Shown here: piece by piece, positions 1-6,661 of the stretch | Layout: every line of letters begins with the position of its first letter | Position numbering within the stretch: the first letter of the stretch is position 1 | NCBI GenBank assembly: GCA_905479545.1 | Contig: CAJQNE010000217.1 | Coordinates: 1-6,661 of the forward strand | DNA length: 6,661 bases | Direction: 5' to 3' | DNA from: an uncultured Gammaproteobacteria bacterium | GTDB taxonomy: Bacteria > Pseudomonadota > Gammaproteobacteria > CAJQNE01 | Translations under genes and position numbers: made by a program | The notes under the pieces: model-generated | Database searches by the model: none | What the model saw: the letters and a program-made list of their open reading frames with translations, nothing else | Told to the model about the DNA's origin: nothing

Positions 1-632
1 CGCCAGGTAGCCAGCACGAGGAAGATGATGGCGAGTGCGAAGAACTGGCCGATTTCCACACCGATATTAAAGGCGATCAGGTTGGTTAAGAGTCCGTCTG
101 CGGGAATGTCGAATTCCTGGATTTTTGCCGCCAGGCCGAAGCCGTGGAACAAGCCGAAAATCAACACGGCCAACTTGGTATTGGGTTGTCTGCCGAATAG
201 CCGCTTGAAGCCACCCAAATTGTCGAAGCCCTTGTACACCACCGATAAGCCAATAATGGCGTCGATGAGATAGGGGTTAATGGCGATATTGGCGAGCACG
301 CCGGACATCAGTGTGATGCTGTGACCGATAGTAAAGAACGTGACGTAAACCAAAACATCACGGGCTCGAAGTAAAAAGAAGATTACTCCAACCAAAAACA
401 GCAAATGGTCGTAGCCAGTCACCATATGTTTGGCACCGATATACAGGTACGGGATGATCGATACACCGCTGCTGGACAGCAAAAACTCACGGGTACTTTC
501 ATCAACACCGTGAGCTATCGCTGATGCTGAAAGAAAGCTCAGACAGAGCAGCAAGAATAGCTGCGGCTTGGCTGTTAAACGACTCAGGGCGCTTGGTCTC
601 GGCAGTGTGGTTATTGGCTTTATGCTATTCAT
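1..632 (-). CDS. HupE/UreJ-type membrane protein, partial (C-terminus beyond window)
   Basis: This gene is open to the window edge, giving 210 residues with no stop; I found it by reading back from the ATG at 632. Residues 1-40 form a signal peptide or first membrane segment ending in AIA, so the mature protein would begin HGVDES. Hydrophobic segments follow at about 76-90, 94-118, 121-136, 153-170 and 185-208. Family landmarks of HupE/UreJ (Pfam HupE_UreJ_2 type) are clear: GYDHLLFL (73-80) with H69 and H76, GHSITL (103-108), LFHGFGLA (161-168) and FNIGVEIGQ (188-196). These histidines and acidic residues are the likely metal ligands. Characterised relatives are nickel or cobalt permeases, but this long, signal-bearing branch is poorly characterised. 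The start overlaps the upstream stop as ATGA and has GAAGG six bases ahead, so translation is probably coupled to the small secreted protein. The family call is firm; substrate and direction of transport are not known. Confidence 0.9.
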   Translation of the reverse strand, partial: MNSIKPITTLPRPSALSRLTAKPQLFLLLCLSFLSASAIAHGVDESTREFLLSSSGVSIIPYLYIGAKHMVTGYDHLLFLVGVIFFLLRARDVLVYVTFFTIGHSITLMSGVLANIAINPYLIDAIIGLSVVYKGFDNLGGFKRLFGRQPNTKLAVLIFGLFHGFGLAAKIQEFDIPADGLLTNLIAFNIGVEIGQFFALAIIFLVLATW

Positions 633-982
633 TTCCAACCTTCGAAGTCGCCGCTAAAATTGGCGCTATATAGCCCGCCGTAATAGTCCATATGCAGATA
701 TACAGTTTTATTCGCTTGCTGGCTTTTCACAGCCAGTATCAGTGCTCTGGCGCTTTTTTCGGCGACACTACTCGACAGCTCGCCATTCCAGTTATCATCT
801 AATTGCAACTCCGGTAAGTAGTCCGGATCGACTGCCATATTGCGGACGTGGCGTTCGGCTCGTTCTAACAACTGTGTTTCTGACAGTGGTTCATGGTGGT
901 TTGAATGAGCCAGTGCGGCGGTCGGCAGCAGCGGGGTTACGCTAAGTAAGACAGCAAAAATGAATCGGCTAATGTATTTCAT
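629..982 (-). CDS. Small secreted histidine-bearing protein (possibly DUF6488-like)
   Basis: This encodes 117 residues. The reading frame is open upstream to a TTG at 1027, but the ATG at 982 is preferred: it has AAGGGA five bases ahead and opens directly on a typical Sec signal peptide (MKYISR basic start, hydrophobic core about 6-22, AALA at 22-25). The mature protein would start at H26 as HSNHHE, a cluster of three histidines, followed by a helical stretch (about 33-50), an acidic middle (DPDYLPELQLDD) and a C-terminal part with KTVYLHMDYYGG and a final ANFSGDFEGW. It has no further membrane segment and no cysteine, so it should be soluble and periplasmic. The C-terminal pattern resembles, from memory, the small DUF6488 proteins; this is tentative and no biochemical function follows. 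It lies 76 bases after the MFS gene and overlaps the HupE-type gene by four bases. A role as periplasmic metal binder or partner of the HupE-type protein is inference. Confidence 0.82.
   Translation of the reverse strand: MKYISRFIFAVLLSVTPLLPTAALAHSNHHEPLSETQLLERAERHVRNMAVDPDYLPELQLDDNWNGELSSSVAEKSARALILAVKSQQANKTVYLHMDYYGGLYSANFSGDFEGWK
639..643 (-). promoter_or_regulatory. Ribosome binding site for the HupE-type gene
   Basis: GAAGG on the minus strand lies six bases before the ATG at 632, inside the last codons of the upstream gene. It supports this start and the ATGA overlap, consistent with translational coupling. Confidence 0.65.
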
Positions 983-1058
983 GTGATTCCCTTTGGGAGT
1001 TAGTTTGAATTTTGATAAAAATTGCAACGTTAGTTTCGGCTGATCGCCAATGCACGCA
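983..1058 (-). other. 76-base gap between the MFS gene and the small secreted protein gene
   Basis: This is the only real intergenic space in the window. It holds the ribosome binding site of the small gene and two copies of an 8-base word (gttagttt on the plus strand at 999-1006 and 1029-1036) exactly 30 bases apart. I see no convincing promoter boxes and no stem followed by a T-run, so transcription probably continues through it. Confidence 0.5.
988..993 (-). promoter_or_regulatory. Ribosome binding site that decides the start at 982
   Basis: AAGGGA on the minus strand sits five bases before the ATG at 982. The longer alternative start (TTG at 1027) has no comparable site and would place 15 extra polar residues before the signal peptide, so the ATG is preferred. 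Confidence 0.7.
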
Positions 1059-2483
1059 TCAGCGCACTGGCCAGACAGCGTGATGTGAGTCGATGATGTA
1101 GATATGGGAATGCGTTATCGCGTCGTGTCTGTGCTCATGTTCATGAGTTGTGCCGGGGCTACTACTCGCCTCAACACCGTCATGTGCATGCTGGTGATGC
1201 TCGTCGTGTCGATGCGGGTGGCTATGTACCAGCTCTGCATGCTGGTGCCGCACCTCGGCAGTCTCTTTACCCGGCCATAACCACGCGGCCAGCGCCGTAC
1301 TGACAAGGGCCAATAGCGACAGCAGCAAGAACGCCGGAGACAAACCACTTGACCCTACCCATCCCGCTAAGGGGTATGCCAACAACCAACAGGCATGCGA
1401 CAGGGCGAACTGTGCCGCAAAAATGGCTGGCCGGTCTGCCGCGTGGGCTGAGCGTTTGAGCAATCTGCCAGCCGGCGTTTGCACCAGCGACGAGCCAACG
1501 CCGAGCACAAACCAAATCAGCAGCAAACCGGTCATACCTGGCCCCAGCTGACCTGCAGCCAAACCCACCGCTAGTAGCAAGCCGCCCGTTAACATGAACG
1601 GGCGATCAGGATAGCGATCGAGCCACCGGGGTAGCATTAACGCAACCAACATAGAACCGCCGCCGAACGCGGCAAAAGCCAATGCCGTAGCGGTATCTCC
1701 GCCGCCAAGGTCATCACGTACATAGATAACGGTATTAACGATTACCATGGCTCCGGCAGCCGCTGTGGCCATCGATAGCGCCAGCAGGCCTCGCAGCCGA
1801 GGTGTGCTCAGATATTGACGACTGCCGAAACTCAGGTTGCGCCAAACACCCGTTTCCTGCTCGCGTGGTTGCGCAGCGGGTAACTGCACGCTGAATACCA
1901 GTGCGGCGGACACCAGGAACGCAAGTGCATTCACAGCAAACAACAAGTGGTAGCTGAGTACCAGCAACGCAGCCGCCGCTAACACCGGACTCAGCAGATT
2001 TTCCAGATCATAAGCCAGCCGCGACAAGGACAGCGCCCGCGTATAACGGCCATCGTCTGGCAACACGTCGGGGATGGTCGCCTGAAAGGTAGGCGTGAAA
2101 CCCGCCGAGCAGGCGTTGAGCAGGAAAATCAGCAGATAAATCTGCCAGATTTCGGTTACGAACGGCAGGCAGCCGACGAAAACCGCTCGGGCGATATCCA
2201 GCCCGATCAGCACCTGTCGACGAGGCAATCGGTCGGCATACGCACCAACCACTGGCGCAATACCGACATAAGCCACCATCTTGATTGCCAGCGCTGTGCC
2301 CAGCACGACACCCGCATTACCGCCAGCCAGATCATAGGCCAGCAGAGCCAGGGCGATGGTTGTCAGGCCGGTGCCTGCCAAAGCGATTACCTGTGCCGAG
2401 AACAGTCGCCGATAGCGACGATCTGACAAGGGCCGGATGCTGCCCCCCTCACCGTTACTGCGATTAAGTAATGAATCAGACAT
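1059..2483 (-). CDS. MFS metal exporter with histidine-rich C-terminal tail (NreB/NrsD-like)
   Basis: This encodes 474 residues from the ATG at 2483, chosen because AGGTG lies nine bases ahead and because a longer frame (TTG at 2546) would overlap the RND gene by 71 bases without a binding site. Residues 26-405 form a hydrophobic transporter body compatible with the usual 12 membrane segments. The MFS motif A loop is visible at 80-89 (GAYADRLPRR), with a weaker counterpart at 284-293. After WLWPGK (401-406) comes a tail with 18 histidines between 413 and 468, in HxH and HH groups. Such a tail on an MFS protein is typical of the nickel exporters NreB and NrsD; cobalt or zinc remain possible. 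It should face the cytoplasm and bind the cation before export to the periplasm, where the RND pump encoded just upstream could take over. The start overlaps the RND stop by eight bases, so expression is probably coupled. The general class is secure; the metal is inferred. Confidence 0.9.
   Translation of the reverse strand: MSDSLLNRSNGEGGSIRPLSDRRYRRLFSAQVIALAGTGLTTIALALLAYDLAGGNAGVVLGTALAIKMVAYVGIAPVVGAYADRLPRRQVLIGLDIARAVFVGCLPFVTEIWQIYLLIFLLNACSAGFTPTFQATIPDVLPDDGRYTRALSLSRLAYDLENLLSPVLAAAALLVLSYHLLFAVNALAFLVSAALVFSVQLPAAQPREQETGVWRNLSFGSRQYLSTPRLRGLLALSMATAAAGAMVIVNTVIYVRDDLGGGDTATALAFAAFGGGSMLVALMLPRWLDRYPDRPFMLTGGLLLAVGLAAGQLGPGMTGLLLIWFVLGVGSSLVQTPAGRLLKRSAHAADRPAIFAAQFALSHACWLLAYPLAGWVGSSGLSPAFLLLSLLALVSTALAAWLWPGKETAEVRHQHAELVHSHPHRHDEHHQHAHDGVEASSSPGTTHEHEHRHDAITHSHIYIIDSHHAVWPVR
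1080..1247 (-). other. Histidine-rich metal-binding tail of the MFS protein, with a doubled module
   Basis: This stretch encodes residues 413-468 of the MFS protein, 18 of 56 being histidine. Two 18-residue modules align without gaps: 413-430 (DNA 1194-1247) and 451-468 (DNA 1080-1133). Both have histidines at module positions 1, 3, 8, 10, 17 and 18, serine at 9 and aspartate at 15. The second has lost the histidines at positions 12 and 14 (now Y462 and I464). The codons differ at most positions, so if this is a duplication it is old. Binding of nickel, cobalt or zinc is the expected role, from the behaviour of similar tails. Confidence 0.75.
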
Positions 2484-5400
2484 GGGTTTGTACACCTGTG
2501 GTGGCCAATTGCTTTTGGCTCGCTCTATGGCTTCGTCCATGAGCAAGTCGATACAGCACGGGTAACACCAGCAAGGTCAGCAGCGTTGAAGAGATAATGC
2601 CGCCGATAACCACCGTTGCCAGAGGCCGTTGCACCTCCGATCCGATACCGGTATTTAGTGCCATGGGCACAAAACCTAACGCAGCTACCAATGCCGTCAT
2701 CAGTACCGGGCGCAAGCGAGTTAGCGCACCTTCAACCAAGGCTGTATCGAGATCCTGACCGTGTTGACGCAGATCACGAATGAAGGAAACCATCACCAGT
2801 CCGTTGAGTACCGCAATTCCGGAGAGTGCAATAAAGCCCACCGCAGCCGAGATTGAAAACGGAATATCACGCAACACCAGTGCAATTATTCCGCCGGTGA
2901 GCGCCAGCGGCACACCGGAAAAGATCACCAGTGCATCGCGCATAGACCCCAAGGCCATAACCAGCAAGCCAAGAATTAGCAGCAAGGTAACCGGCACCAC
3001 TAGGGCGAGGCGTTTGCTGGCTGATTCGAGCTGCTGAAATGTACCGCCATACTCGAGCCAGTAACCGGCTGGCATATCGACTCTGGCAGCTACCGCCTGT
3101 TGCACATCACCAACGAATGAGCCCAAATCGCGCCCCCGAACGTTAGCGGTAACCACCACCCGACGTTTACCGTTTTCGCGATTTATCTGGTTATAGCCCA
3201 GCGTCAGTTCTAACTCTGCTAGCTCACTAAGCGGTAGGTAATTATTGTCGCCACCGGCGGTAGAGTGCAGCGGCACCGGCAGGTTTGATAACCAGTCCGG
3301 GTCCGAGCGCAGCCTTTCGGGTAGTCGAACAACAATGTCCGAGCGGCGATCACCCTCGTAAAACTGACCAGCAACCCGTCCGCCCAATGCGGAGGCCACG
3401 GTGTCCTGAAGCTGGCCGACACTAACTCCGTAGCGGGCCAGGGCTTCGCGATTCGGGGCAATCGTTAAGAGTGGCAAGCCGGTCGCCTGCTCCACAGCAA
3501 TATCGACCGCGCCCGGAACTTGCGACAACGCCTTTTCAATTTCATCTGCCAAGGTGATGAGTTGATCAAAATCATCGCCAAACACCTTAATCGCTAACTC
3601 CGCGCGCACGCCCGCAATCAACTCGTTAAAGCGCATCTGAATTGGCTGCAGGAATTCGTAACGGTTGCCGGGAATAGGCGTAACCGTCGCCTCCAACTCT
3701 GCCACCAATTGCTCTCGTGGCTTGCGAGGATCGGGCCATTCGCTGCGGGGCTTGAGCATAATGAAGTTATCGGCAACGCTGGGAGGAACAGCGTCCGTCG
3801 CCACCTCTGCCGTACCAACTTTGGCGAAAATACGCTCCACTTCCGGGTGTTCACCAATGGCCAACTCGAGTTGTTCCTGCATGGCCAAAGCCTGGCTTAA
3901 TGAAGTGCCAGGGATGCGTAGCGCGTGCATAGCGATATCGCCTTCATCCAGATTCGGCACGAATTCAGCGCCAAGCGTGGTAGCCAGATAACCACAAAAA
4001 CCAGCGAGTGCTATTGCAGCGGCGACAACTAACCAACGTAGCTTCAATGCACCCTTGAGCAGCGGTCGATAGAGTGCGCGTGTGCCGCGAACCAGCAGGT
4101 TATCTTTCTCGGCAACCGGTTTACGAAACAGGAGCGCCACACCGGCCGGTACTAACGTTATCGACAGGAGCATGGCACTGGTCAGTGCTATCACTACAGT
4201 AATGGCCATCGGATGAAACATCTTGCCTTCGATGCCAGACAGCGCAAATATCGGCAAATAGACGGCGGTGATAATGAACACCCCGAACAGTGCCGGTCGT
4301 ATCACTTCGCGGGTAGCATCGAACACTAGCGATAGTCGCTCACGCAACGGTAGCTCGCCATTTTTTCCAGCCTGGCCAAGCCGCCGCAAGCAGTTCTCGA
4401 CAATAATTACCGCACCATCGACGATCAGGCCGAAATCCAGCGCGCCCAAACTCATTAGGTTGGCGCTAACACCCGCCTGCACCATGCCGGTTATGGTCAT
4501 TAACATGGCCACTGGAATGACCAGTGCGGTGAGAATTGCGGCGCGGATATTGCCGAGAAACAGGAAGAGCACAACTATAACCAACAATGCACCCTCAAGC
4601 AGGTTGGTCTGTACCGTTTTCAAGGTCTTGTCAACTAACTCAGTTCGGTCATAAACCGCTGTGGCGGTAATGCCCTTGGGTAGACTGGCTTGCACTTCCT
4701 CCAGCTTTTTCCCTACACCGCTGGCCACTTCCCGACTGTTCTCGCCGATCAGCATAAACACGGTACTCATTACCACTTCGCGACCATTTTGAGTCGCAGC
4801 ACCAGAACGCAGTTCTTTGCCGATACTTACTTCGGCGACGTCACGCACACGAATCGGTACGCCGCCATCTTCACGCACCACAATGGCGGCCAGATCGTCA
4901 ATTGAATCGGCCTGGCCCGAAAGCCGCATCAACCACTGCGCACCATTACGTTCGATAAAGCCAGCGCCACGGTTGGCATTGTTGGTTTGAATCGCCTCAA
5001 CGACGTCATCCCAACTCAACCCCTGTGCCAACAGCCGGGTGGGGTCAGGAGCGACCAGAACCTCTTTCTTAAAACCGCCAATCGGGTTGACCTCTACTAC
5101 GCCGGGAACCCGCAATAGTTGTGGCCGTATCACCCAATCGTGCACCGAGCGTAAATCAGTCGGGGTTACGGGTGAGCCATCGGCATTAAGCGCGCCGGGC
5201 TCGGCATCGACCGTGAACATGAAAATTTCACCTAAGCCGCTCGCTATCGGCCCCAGCTCCGGCTCTACGTCCATCGGCAGCTCAGAGCGTGCCGCGTTGA
5301 GGCGTTCACCGACTAACTGGCGAGCAAAATAGATATCCGTGCCTTCATCAAACACCACGGTAATCTGCGACAGACCGTAGCGAGACACCGAACGGGTGTA

Positions 5401-5640
5401 GTTAAGTTTTGGCAGACCCGCCATCGAATTTTCCAGCGGCCAGGTTACGCGCTGTTCAATTTCCAGCGGGGTGTAACCCGGTGCGGAAGTGTTTACCTGC
5501 ACTTGTACGTTGGTGATATCGGGTACTGCGTCTATCGGTAGTCGGTTGAAGTTCCATAGGCCCAGCGCCGCTATTGCTAGTGCAGCAATAACCACCAAAC
5601 CACGGCGAGCGATAGATCGCTCGAGGATATAATCAAGCAT
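2476..5640 (-). CDS. CzcA/CusA-family heavy-metal RND efflux pump, inner-membrane subunit
   Basis: This is a complete 1054-residue protein, the usual length for heavy-metal RND pumps, which use the proton gradient to drive cations from the periplasm out through an adaptor and an outer-membrane channel. The first membrane helix (about 13-30) is followed by the family's RLPIDAVPDITNVQVQV segment (33-49), a large periplasmic domain, helices from about 345 to 505, a second periplasmic domain (about 555-870) and a last helix bundle (about 878-1033). In helix 4, LDFGLIVDGAVIIVEN (401-416) gives D402, D408 and E415, the same numbers as the essential proton-relay residues of Cupriavidus CzcA. This DFG/DGA/VEN pattern marks divalent-cation pumps. 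Of the three methionines CusA uses for Cu/Ag, only one has a clear counterpart (M571); by my hand alignment the M672 position is E673. Zinc, cobalt, nickel or cadmium are therefore likelier than copper or silver. The ATG lies nine bases after the adaptor stop. Confidence 0.96.
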   Translation of the reverse strand: MLDYILERSIARRGLVVIAALAIAALGLWNFNRLPIDAVPDITNVQVQVNTSAPGYTPLEIEQRVTWPLENSMAGLPKLNYTRSVSRYGLSQITVVFDEGTDIYFARQLVGERLNAARSELPMDVEPELGPIASGLGEIFMFTVDAEPGALNADGSPVTPTDLRSVHDWVIRPQLLRVPGVVEVNPIGGFKKEVLVAPDPTRLLAQGLSWDDVVEAIQTNNANRGAGFIERNGAQWLMRLSGQADSIDDLAAIVVREDGGVPIRVRDVAEVSIGKELRSGAATQNGREVVMSTVFMLIGENSREVASGVGKKLEEVQASLPKGITATAVYDRTELVDKTLKTVQTNLLEGALLVIVVLFLFLGNIRAAILTALVIPVAMLMTITGMVQAGVSANLMSLGALDFGLIVDGAVIIVENCLRRLGQAGKNGELPLRERLSLVFDATREVIRPALFGVFIITAVYLPIFALSGIEGKMFHPMAITVVIALTSAMLLSITLVPAGVALLFRKPVAEKDNLLVRGTRALYRPLLKGALKLRWLVVAAAIALAGFCGYLATTLGAEFVPNLDEGDIAMHALRIPGTSLSQALAMQEQLELAIGEHPEVERIFAKVGTAEVATDAVPPSVADNFIMLKPRSEWPDPRKPREQLVAELEATVTPIPGNRYEFLQPIQMRFNELIAGVRAELAIKVFGDDFDQLITLADEIEKALSQVPGAVDIAVEQATGLPLLTIAPNREALARYGVSVGQLQDTVASALGGRVAGQFYEGDRRSDIVVRLPERLRSDPDWLSNLPVPLHSTAGGDNNYLPLSELAELELTLGYNQINRENGKRRVVVTANVRGRDLGSFVGDVQQAVAARVDMPAGYWLEYGGTFQQLESASKRLALVVPVTLLLILGLLVMALGSMRDALVIFSGVPLALTGGIIALVLRDIPFSISAAVGFIALSGIAVLNGLVMVSFIRDLRQHGQDLDTALVEGALTRLRPVLMTALVAALGFVPMALNTGIGSEVQRPLATVVIGGIISSTLLTLLVLPVLYRLAHGRSHRASQKQLATTGVQTHV
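2493..2497 (-). promoter_or_regulatory. Ribosome binding site for the MFS gene
   Basis: AGGTG on the minus strand lies nine bases before the ATG at 2483 and inside the last codons of the RND gene. It supports the 474-residue start over the longer in-frame TTG at 2546. Confidence 0.55.
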
Positions 5641-5646
5641 AAGAAT

Positions 5647-5651
5647 TCCTT
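5647..5651 (-). promoter_or_regulatory. Ribosome binding site for the RND pump gene, overlapping the adaptor stop codon
   Basis: AAGGA on the minus strand lies six bases before the ATG at 5640 and shares bases with the TAA stop of the adaptor gene (5650-5652). This is a compact arrangement that favours coupled translation of adaptor and pump. Confidence 0.75.
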
Positions 5652-6661
5652 AGTGGTCGTGGGATGCGCCGGATTTTTCAATATCCGCCTTTATGAGATA
5701 GCTACCTTCACTGACGTAACGGGTGCCAGCTTCAATGCCGCCGAGCACCTCGACCTGCTCGCGATCCTGGCGGCCAAGTTCCAGCATCCGCACCTCATAC
5801 ACATCGCCAATCTGAGCGAACACCACCGTGAAATCACGAAAGCCTTGCAGACCACTGCGCTTTACCGACAGCGGCACGGTGTATTCGTCTACTTTGATGC
5901 GCGCACTAATGTGCATACCAGGAAGTAACGTGCCATTAGGGTTAGCTAGCTCGACATAAGCTCCGGTGCTCTGGTTGGCATTCGCGCTCATACCAAAGCG
6001 GCTAATACGGCCGCTTAGTTCTGTCCCGCTGCCACTGGTTACCACGCTCACCTCATTGCCACGTTTAACGCGGGCACGGTCTTTCGGAAATACAGACAGG
6101 CTGGCCTGGACACGGCTCAGATCGGTGATTTCAAAAAGTTGTCGATCTGCGGTTTGCTCCCCCGCATTGGCAAGTTGTGCCGTCACCACACCATCTATCG
6201 GGGCTGTGATGTTCAGAGGCCGCAAGCTTTCATTACTTTCCACTGAGGCCAACAGTTGGCCCTTGGTAACGTAATCGCCCAGCGCCACTTTTACCGAGCG
6301 GATTGGCCCGTCAAATCGTGCACTGACGGCACGAGTCAAACCCGGAACCGCTTCGATCCGGCCAAAGGTTTCGACCACCTCTTCAATAGTGGTCGGCCCG
6401 ACCTGTTCAACCTTCAGCTCAAAAGCCTCAGCCATGTCAGCCGCAATTTGAGTGCGACCTTCAAAGTTGTCGTATTGCCAACGGTGTGTTGTTCCACCGG
6501 CGGTAGCATCGACCGTCACGACGAAAGAGTGAGGCTCGTATATTTCCTGGTCGCCGCGAAGGAAATCGTCTTGCGCGACGAAATTGATCGAATCAATACG
6601 GTCGCCCAGCCGCGTTAACGTTACCTTCAGGTTCACCGTGCCGGGATCAATTGGCTTACCG
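5650..6661 (-). CDS. RND efflux periplasmic adaptor (CzcB-like), partial (N-terminus beyond window)
   Basis: The frame is open to the window edge, giving 336 residues before the TAA. A GTG at 6636 could be taken as a start, but the frame reads on upstream as GKPIDPGT and no signal peptide is present, so the true start lies outside. Counting from that GTG: residues 1-75 form a beta-rich N-terminal domain with EPHSF (34-38), HRWQY (51-55) and FEGR (58-61), a pattern I associate with one branch of CzcB-like adaptors. The two lipoyl half-motifs are at about 104-133 (FDGPIRSVKVALGDYVTKGQ) and 142-172 (ITAPIDGVVTAQL, then ITDLS), separated by only about eight residues, so the usual alpha-hairpin is missing. 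A beta-barrel domain (about 173-250, ending LLPGMHISARI) and a membrane-proximal domain (about 253-320) follow; the protein ends SHDH. It links the RND pump encoded nine bases downstream to an outer-membrane channel. No channel gene is in the window; it may lie upstream. Confidence 0.93.
   Translation of the reverse strand, partial: GKPIDPGTVNLKVTLTRLGDRIDSINFVAQDDFLRGDQEIYEPHSFVVTVDATAGGTTHRWQYDNFEGRTQIAADMAEAFELKVEQVGPTTIEEVVETFGRIEAVPGLTRAVSARFDGPIRSVKVALGDYVTKGQLLASVESNESLRPLNITAPIDGVVTAQLANAGEQTADRQLFEITDLSRVQASLSVFPKDRARVKRGNEVSVVTSGSGTELSGRISRFGMSANANQSTGAYVELANPNGTLLPGMHISARIKVDEYTVPLSVKRSGLQGFRDFTVVFAQIGDVYEVRMLELGRQDREQVEVLGGIEAGTRYVSEGSYLIKADIEKSGASHDH

Noticed and set aside
25..273. 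Plus-strand open frame of 82 codons
   Set aside because: It lies antisense to the clearly recognisable HupE-type gene, and its translation shows no family features; it is a shadow.
629..1027. Longer version of the small secreted protein starting at TTG 1027
   Set aside because: It adds 15 polar residues before a normal signal peptide and lacks a ribosome binding site, while the ATG at 982 has a good one.
1039..1063. Inverted repeat gctgat/atcagc over the MFS stop codon, considered as a terminator
   Set aside because: The stem is only six base pairs with a 13-base loop, and no T-run follows on the minus strand, so it does not look like an intrinsic terminator.
1059..2546. Longer version of the MFS protein starting at TTG 2546
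   Set aside because: It would overlap the RND gene by 71 bases and has no binding site; the ATG at 2483 fits the spacing and the hydrophilic N-terminus expected.
3665..3991. Plus-strand open frames inside the RND gene, including the 108- and 128-codon ones (4268-4654)
   Set aside because: They are antisense to strongly conserved RND coding sequence and have low-complexity, unrecognisable translations; they are shadows.
5650..6636. GTG at 6636 as the true start of the adaptor
   Set aside because: The frame continues open to the window edge with plausible coding sequence, and a periplasmic adaptor needs a signal or anchor that is not present after this GTG.

Overview
The window holds five genes, all read from the minus strand, so the transcript runs from the high coordinates to the low ones. 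The gene content (a Gram-negative tripartite metal pump, Sec signal peptides, Shine-Dalgarno-led genes) and the moderately GC-rich codon use suggest a gammaproteobacterium, perhaps marine or environmental. I cannot name a genus from the sequence.

In transcription order: (1) 6661-5650, the periplasmic adaptor of a heavy-metal RND pump, cut at its N-terminus by the window edge. (2) 5640-2476, a complete CzcA/CusA-type RND pump with the divalent-cation signature. (3) 2483-1059, a Major Facilitator transporter with an 18-histidine cytoplasmic tail, resembling the nickel exporters NreB/NrsD. (4) 982-629, a 117-residue secreted protein with a histidine-rich mature N-terminus. (5) 632-1, a HupE/UreJ-type membrane protein, cut at its C-terminus by the window edge. 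The first three junctions and the last are tight: a 9-nt gap with the RND ribosome binding site over the adaptor stop codon, an 8-nt overlap, a 76-nt gap, and a 4-nt ATGA overlap. This is very probably one operon that continues beyond both ends. No promoter, terminator, RNA gene, mobile element or CRISPR array is visible.

Functional reading (inference): the MFS protein would move a divalent metal, most likely nickel, cobalt or zinc, from cytoplasm to periplasm. The RND pump with its adaptor would move it from periplasm to outside through an outer-membrane channel encoded elsewhere. The small secreted protein and the HupE-type protein are translationally coupled and form a second module whose role is less clear. 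HupE relatives are usually linked to nickel or cobalt uptake, which is unexpected next to two exporters. The layout recalls the cyanobacterial nrs nickel-resistance operon (adaptor, RND pump, NreB-like MFS with His-rich tail), with the last two genes as an addition.

The points most worth checking are the adaptor, which seems to lack an alpha-hairpin and carries an extra N-terminal domain; a doubled 18-residue histidine module in the MFS tail; and the secreted-protein/HupE pair.
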